Positions 6,099 to 9,928 of a DNA stretch of 9,928 nt are shown here, in pieces. The DNA comes from CAYFKJ01 sp964401845. GTDB lineage: Bacteria > Pseudomonadota > Alphaproteobacteria > UBA2966. Within the stretch, counting starts at the first letter, position 1; each line of letters opens with the position of its first letter. The DNA lies in NCBI GenBank assembly GCA_964401845.1, contig CAYOAD010000157.1:1-9928 (forward strand). Direction: 5' to 3'. The translations under genes were made by a program, and so were the position numbers. The notes under the pieces were generated by a model, which was not told the DNA's origin, did not search any database, and was given only the letters and a program-made list of their open reading frames with translations.

Positions 6099-8480
6099 AT
6101 GACGCTGGACTGTAAACTCTGCGGGTTACCGACACCGCCGCTGCCTGTAAAAAGCGGCGGGGATTCATTTTGTTGTGTCGGCTGCCGCGAGGTATACCGC
6201 TGCTTCGGAGATGCCGCTGTTGTCGGCGCGGAATTGGAACCAAGCCATATTGGCGCATCTGACCCGACCGGCGCGGAAGCCTTCCTGCGCATCGACGGTA
6301 TGCATTGTTCGTCCTGTGAGTTGCTGATCGAGCGCACGGCGGCTCAGGTGAACGGCATCCTCTCGGCCGCGGCAAACTATGCCACCTCCACGGCCAAGGT
6401 CATTTTCAATCCCGACATCATTGCCGAGGACGATTTGCCGTCTGCCTTGAGCGGCAGCGGGTATCAGGTTCGCCTTCGTTCCGAGGATGCGCCTGAATTC
6501 GACGAACGCCTACCCTTGCTGCGGCTCGTCACCGGCGTCTGCCTGGCTGGGCTCGTGATGATGCTTTATCTCGCTTTCTACTACCCCGTCCACCTGGGAC
6601 TGGCCGCCTACGAAGACTTCGAACCGGTGCACTGGTTGGCGTTTGAGGCCGTCCCCCGGGCCATGTTCGTGCTGACGTCGGCGCTGATCTTCTATGTCGG
6701 CGCGCCCATCCTGCGCGGCGCCTGGGTCGGCCTCAAGGCCCGCATGCTGAACATGGACAATCTGCTGTCGATCGCCATTCTGGCGGCCTACGGCTACAGC
6801 ATCGGCCAGCTTTTCACAGGCTCCCTCGATCTCTACTTCGACGTTGCGTCGGTTATCGTCGCAGTTGTGACGGTCGGGCGCTATCACGAAAAGCTGGCGA
6901 AGGCCGAAGCGACCCAGGAACTCACCAAGCTCATGACGGCCTGGGCGCCGCGGGCGCGGGTGCGGCGCGACCAGGGGTATGTCGCTGTCCCGGCGGACCA
7001 ACTGCTGCCGGGCGACCGCGTCTATGTCGGTGAATGGGAAGCGATCCCGGTGGACGGCACCATCGTCGGCGGCGTCGGTGCCGTGGACGAATCCCTCCTG
7101 ACGGGCGAACCATTTCCGGTTACGCGCGGCGCGAAGGAATGCGTTCTCGGCGGCTCGGTCGTGGTCGAAGGCGAACTGGAAATCGAAGTCGGTGTCGAAG
7201 TAAGAAGCCAGATGGACGTGTTGGCGCGCATCCTTTGGAATGTTCAGAGCACGACCGCCGGCGCCCAAGGCATGGCCGACCGGGTCGCGCGCGTTTTCGT
7301 TCCTTTGGTCCTGGCCCTGGCCGCTTTCGTAATTTTCTGGTTCACGCTGGGCGGCGCGGCGCCGGGGGCCGCGATGCTGGCCGGACTGGCGACCCTCATC
7401 GTCTCCTGCCCCTGTACTTTCGGTCTGGCCATCCCCTTGACCACGGCGGTGGGCGTCAGCACGGCCTTACGCCACGGCATCATCGTGACAAGTGCAGACG
7501 CCTTCGAGAAAATACCGCAGCCCAACATCTTCGCCATCGACAAGACCGGCACGCTATCGACCGGTGACATGGCGGTCACCGAGGTCAACGGCCCGACCGA
7601 AATGATCGAATTCGCCGCCGCGGTCGAGCGCCATTCCCCCCATCCCATCGCCGAGGCGATCGGCCGCCTGGATGCCAGGCGCGACGCCGACGCCATCGAG
7701 ATCCAGCCGGGCAAAGGCGCGGTGGCGAACGTCGACGGCAGGCGGGTGGCGGTGGGCGGAAAATCACTGTTCGAAATGCTCGGCTGGGACATCCCCGATC
7801 AGCTGGCGTCGTTCGCGGCCGGTGTTTTGCCCGGTGACGGCGTCGTCTCCTACATTGGTTGGGATGGTGCCCTCCAGGGCGCCGTCGTCACGCAGGACCG
7901 GTCCCGGCCGGAATGGGACAAAGTCGTCGACCGCCTCAGGTTGCACAGCAAGGTCGTGCTGCTGACCGGCGCCGAGCATCCCAGCGGCTATGAAGACCGG
8001 GTCGATCAGGTCTTCGCCGGTGTGCCGCCCGAGGGCAAGGCGGCCGTGATCCGGGGCTTGAAAGCGGAAGGCACGGTGGCGATGATCGGTGACGGCAGCA
8101 ACGATGCCCCGGCCCTCGCCGCCGCCGACCTCGGCATCGCCTTCGGCGCCCCCACGGCGTTGGCAGCCGACGCGGCGGACGTAGTCATTCCCGGCGAGCG
8201 GCTGGAACGAATCTTCGATGCCCTCGACCTGATCGGCACCACCCGGCTAAGGGTTCGGCAAAACCTCGGCTGGGCTCTGCTCTACAACGCGGTGGCGATA
8301 CCGTTGGCGGTTACCGGCCTGCTCAATCCGCTGTTTGCCGCCGTGGCGATGTCGGCCAGCAGCCTCCTCGTGGTTTGGAATTCCGCCCGTCCCGTGGGCA
8401 ACCTGGGAAAAGCGAGCCTCTCCGAAGGACCGGAACTGATCGACCGGAGATCATTGTCGCGGCTGATTCCGCCCAAGTAG
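6099..8480 (+). CDS. Cu(I)-exporting P1B-type ATPase, CcoI/FixI (CopA2)-like, 793 aa
   Basis: Copper pump that in this subgroup exports Cu(I) to the periplasm for oxidase assembly. Domains in order: a cysteine-rich N-terminal domain typical of FixI/CcoI (C5, C8, C25, C26, C29, C35; FCCVGC); an HMA domain with GMHCSSC (C70, C73); membrane helices; an actuator domain with TGEP (335-338); the ion-path motif CPC (437-439); phosphorylation site DKTGT (D481); HP (515-516); GDGSND (664-669); and the final helix pair with YN (729-730) and MxxSS (751-755), which mark the Cu(I) subclass. One oddity is LLTGAE at 621-626, where most P-type ATPases have TGD. The ATG has only a weak ribosome binding site. 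The gene is divergent from the oxidase operon, and its 3' end overlaps the convergent membrane-protein gene by 199 bases. A general copper-detoxifying CopA is the less likely alternative. Confidence 0.93.
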   Translation: MTLDCKLCGLPTPPLPVKSGGDSFCCVGCREVYRCFGDAAVVGAELEPSHIGASDPTGAEAFLRIDGMHCSSCELLIERTAAQVNGILSAAANYATSTAKVIFNPDIIAEDDLPSALSGSGYQVRLRSEDAPEFDERLPLLRLVTGVCLAGLVMMLYLAFYYPVHLGLAAYEDFEPVHWLAFEAVPRAMFVLTSALIFYVGAPILRGAWVGLKARMLNMDNLLSIAILAAYGYSIGQLFTGSLDLYFDVASVIVAVVTVGRYHEKLAKAEATQELTKLMTAWAPRARVRRDQGYVAVPADQLLPGDRVYVGEWEAIPVDGTIVGGVGAVDESLLTGEPFPVTRGAKECVLGGSVVVEGELEIEVGVEVRSQMDVLARILWNVQSTTAGAQGMADRVARVFVPLVLALAAFVIFWFTLGGAAPGAAMLAGLATLIVSCPCTFGLAIPLTTAVGVSTALRHGIIVTSADAFEKIPQPNIFAIDKTGTLSTGDMAVTEVNGPTEMIEFAAAVERHSPHPIAEAIGRLDARRDADAIEIQPGKGAVANVDGRRVAVGGKSLFEMLGWDIPDQLASFAAGVLPGDGVVSYIGWDGALQGAVVTQDRSRPEWDKVVDRLRLHSKVVLLTGAEHPSGYEDRVDQVFAGVPPEGKAAVIRGLKAEGTVAMIGDGSNDAPALAAADLGIAFGAPTALAADAADVVIPGERLERIFDALDLIGTTRLRVRQNLGWALLYNAVAIPLAVTGLLNPLFAAVAMSASSLLVVWNSARPVGNLGKASLSEGPELIDRRSLSRLIPPK

Positions 8481-9217
8481 CTTTCCGTCGCGGCTTGATC
8501 GTGAACGCCGTGATCGTGAGCGCCCTCCCGAAATGCCGTCACACAGGAATAGATGCCGAACAGGATGACGGCGATACCTGCAACCCGGCGCGCTAGCGGA
8601 TGCCGAGCCAGTGATCCAAGGTTGCCGGCGACATTCCCCAGAGCCATGAGCATAGGCAGCGTGCCGAGGCCGAAGCTCAGCATGATCAGTGCCCCTTCCA
8701 GCGGCGAGGCCGAAACCATGGCAAGCGTCAGCGCCGAGTAAACCAGTCCGCACGGCAGCCAGCCCCAGACCAACCCCAACCCGAAAGCCTGCGTCGGCGA
8801 TTTAACCGGCAGGAACCGGCGGCCCAGGGGCTCGATATGGCGCCAGAGGTGCGCACCCGCCTTTTCCAGCGATGCCAATGCCTGCCACCAGCCGGCGAGG
8901 TAAAGGCCAAGGGCGATCATGAATAGCCCGGCGATCAGATTACCGACCGATACCGTGCCGGCCAGGTCCACCTTGCTCGCCTGGGCGCCGATAATTCCGA
9001 CCGCGGCCCCCATGGCAGCGTAGCTCGTTATGCGGCCGGCATTGTAGTTGAGATGATGCAAAGCCAGACCAAGGCCTGAACGCCGACTGGTCTCCATCAA
9101 ACCTGTGTTGAGCGCCCCAACGATACCGCCGCACATGCCGATACAATGTGTCGAGCCCAGAAGGCCGATGGTCAGCGCCGTGATGATCATTTGTTCCACG
9201 AACAGGCCCCAATCCAT
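8282..9217 (-). CDS. UreH_2 / TauE-SafE (DsbD-like) family membrane protein, probable metalloenzyme assembly factor, 311 aa
   Basis: Polytopic inner-membrane protein of the family often annotated as sulfite exporter TauE/SafE or cytochrome biogenesis protein, found near cbb3-oxidase and ccoGHIS genes. Near the N-terminus GSTHCIGMCGG (C25 and C29, with H24 and M28) and in the middle WGWLPCGLVYSAL (P155, C156) are the family's two signatures. About six helices follow the usual pattern and the domain ends near residue 230 with GIYSCVTAF. Then come a histidine cluster (H234, H236, H239) and about 70 extra residues, roughly 246-311, encoded antisense to the 3' end of the ATPase gene. I chose the ATG at 9217; a longer version from TTG at 9307 would add 30 residues without family features. 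Context suggests copper handling or assembly of the neighbouring oxidoreductase. The transported substrate is not established. Confidence 0.85.
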   Translation of the reverse strand: MDWGLFVEQMIITALTIGLLGSTHCIGMCGGIVGALNTGLMETSRRSGLGLALHHLNYNAGRITSYAAMGAAVGIIGAQASKVDLAGTVSVGNLIAGLFMIALGLYLAGWWQALASLEKAGAHLWRHIEPLGRRFLPVKSPTQAFGLGLVWGWLPCGLVYSALTLAMVSASPLEGALIMLSFGLGTLPMLMALGNVAGNLGSLARHPLARRVAGIAVILFGIYSCVTAFREGAHDHGVHDQAATESYLGGISRDNDLRSISSGPSERLAFPRLPTGRAEFQTTRRLLADIATAANSGLSRPVTANGIATAL

Positions 9218-9381
9218 GCTCCGGCCAGCCCCACATGGCCGGACATCCTCCCGAAACAGAAAATCGGGACACGTATAAATGAATTCCCAACTTAATCCAG
9301 CACGCAAACTAACGCTCTTCCGGACCGGAGATCATGCTTCCGTCCGATTCGGATAGCTGAAATGTGATCGCTGATCGGGTT

Positions 9382-9409
9382 GGCGCATCAAAATATCTTG
9401 ATGTTCGCC
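9382..9409. promoter_or_regulatory. Palindrome in the intergenic region before the secreted protein gene
   Basis: Arms CATCAA (9386-9391) and TTGATG (9398-9403) flank a 6-base spacer, with an outer GGCG/CGCC pair (9382-9385, 9406-9409) offset by two unpaired bases. It lies between two divergent genes and looks like a dimeric-regulator operator. The half-sites are ordered opposite to an FNR box (TTGAT-N4-ATCAA), so I do not call it FNR. A second, smaller palindrome, ACAATT-A-AATTGT, is at 9446-9458, about 45 bases before the downstream start codon. Confidence 0.35.
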
Positions 9410-9501
9410 CAGCTACTAATTATAGAATTACCGTTGCATCTAAGCACAATTAAATTGTCTTTAGTTGGGTGCGAATTTGAATGCAGTTTTAGGCGAGAAT
9501 A

Positions 9502-9891
9502 ATGAAATCCTTGGTTTGCGTCTCGATGGGGGCCTTTTTGTTCCTTGCAATGTTATTCAGCAATCAGCCAGCTGCTGAAGAATGGCAGAATATCAGCGAG
9601 TACGATTCACTCATAATTTTTCACGGTCCCGGCCTCTACAATTCCAAGGGATTGTTTGCAAAAAGCGGCAGATCTTACCAGGCGAGATGGGTGGGACCTT
9701 CCGGCGGTTTTCCGAGGGCGGAGTTTTTTCATACGTCCGCTAGTCATAGTCAACTATTCGTCTCGGAAGCCGATTTAGCCAACATCACGAAGAAATGGGG
9801 CTGGCTGAGCACAAAATCGCTCAACGTGAGCGAAGCCTTCACGATATGGAACGAGTACGGAAAAACGACTTACCCCCCATTTCCCAGATGA
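9502..9891 (+). CDS. Small predicted secreted protein of unknown function, 129 aa
   Basis: I do not recognise this family. The first 25 residues look like a Sec signal peptide: Lys2, a hydrophobic core (VCVSMGAFLFLAMLF), then a small-residue site around QPAAEE. The mature part, about 105 residues, has many aromatic residues (Trp, Tyr, Phe) and no cysteine, so it would fold without disulfides. Segments such as YDSLIIFHGPGLYN, YQARWVGPSGGFPRAEFFHT and WNEYGKTTYPPF show no motif I can name. AGGCGAG (9491-9497) just upstream of the ATG can serve as ribosome binding site. Base composition is lower in GC than the neighbouring metabolic genes, which may point to a separate origin. The location next to the copper module could be chance, and no metal-binding motif is evident. 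Confidence 0.65.
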   Translation: MKSLVCVSMGAFLFLAMLFSNQPAAEEWQNISEYDSLIIFHGPGLYNSKGLFAKSGRSYQARWVGPSGGFPRAEFFHTSASHSQLFVSEADLANITKKWGWLSTKSLNVSEAFTIWNEYGKTTYPPFPR

Positions 9892-9928
9892 ACTCGTTAA
9901 TCGATGCCCTGAGATGGAGATTATGCTA

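Noticed and set aside
6510..7268. 252-codon open frame on the minus strand
   Set aside because: Antisense to the Cu ATPase; low-complexity composition and no recognisable motif.
9218..9307. TTG start at 9307 for the UreH_2 protein
   Set aside because: It adds 30 residues with no membrane or family features; the ATG at 9217 begins shortly before the first conserved helix.
9923..9928. Start of another gene at the right edge (ATG at 9923 preceded by GGAG)
   Set aside because: Only two codons are visible and the ribosome-binding spacing is short; not enough to support a gene.

Overview
The window looks like chromosomal DNA from a GC-rich alphaproteobacterium. This is an inference from codon usage and gene content, and from a type of inverted CCCGC-TTTC-GCGGG repeat that is common between genes in that class. 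I see no rRNA, tRNA, CRISPR array, transposase or phage gene. All genes except the partial one at the left edge appear complete.

Left part (1-3600), catabolic genes. The end of a HyuB-type hydantoinase/oxoprolinase subunit (+ strand, cut by the window edge) converges on a minus-strand run of four genes across a 25-bp perfect inverted repeat. Read 5' to 3' on the minus strand these are: a BadH-like NAD-dependent short-chain dehydrogenase, an enoyl-CoA hydratase/isomerase with both catalytic glutamates, a 4-hydroxybenzoyl-CoA-type thioesterase, and a Prx6-like peroxiredoxin. The first three fit a CoA-thioester pathway (hydration, 3-hydroxyacyl oxidation, thioester release). The promoter region holds a TetR-type palindrome beside a TTGACT box.

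Middle and right part (3800-9217), a copper-dependent respiratory module. Two minus-strand genes encode a CuA-bearing subunit II and a 12-helix heme-copper oxidoreductase subunit I. Subunit I aligns by eye with the B family (ba3 type). It has glutamate where oxygen reductases carry the cross-linked tyrosine, as in nitric oxide reductases, and methionine where the second low-spin heme ligand is normally histidine. It is therefore probably a non-canonical NO reductase or an atypical oxidase, not an ordinary cytochrome oxidase. A Cu(I) P1B-ATPase of CcoI/FixI type is read divergently from it, and a UreH_2/TauE-SafE membrane protein follows on the opposite strand. Both are plausible assembly factors supplying copper for the CuA and CuB sites. 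The last two genes converge and overlap by 199 bases.

Right end (9218-9928). An AT-richer intergenic region with two palindromes precedes a small predicted secreted protein of unknown function.

The main point of interest is the active site of subunit I together with its private copper-handling genes.
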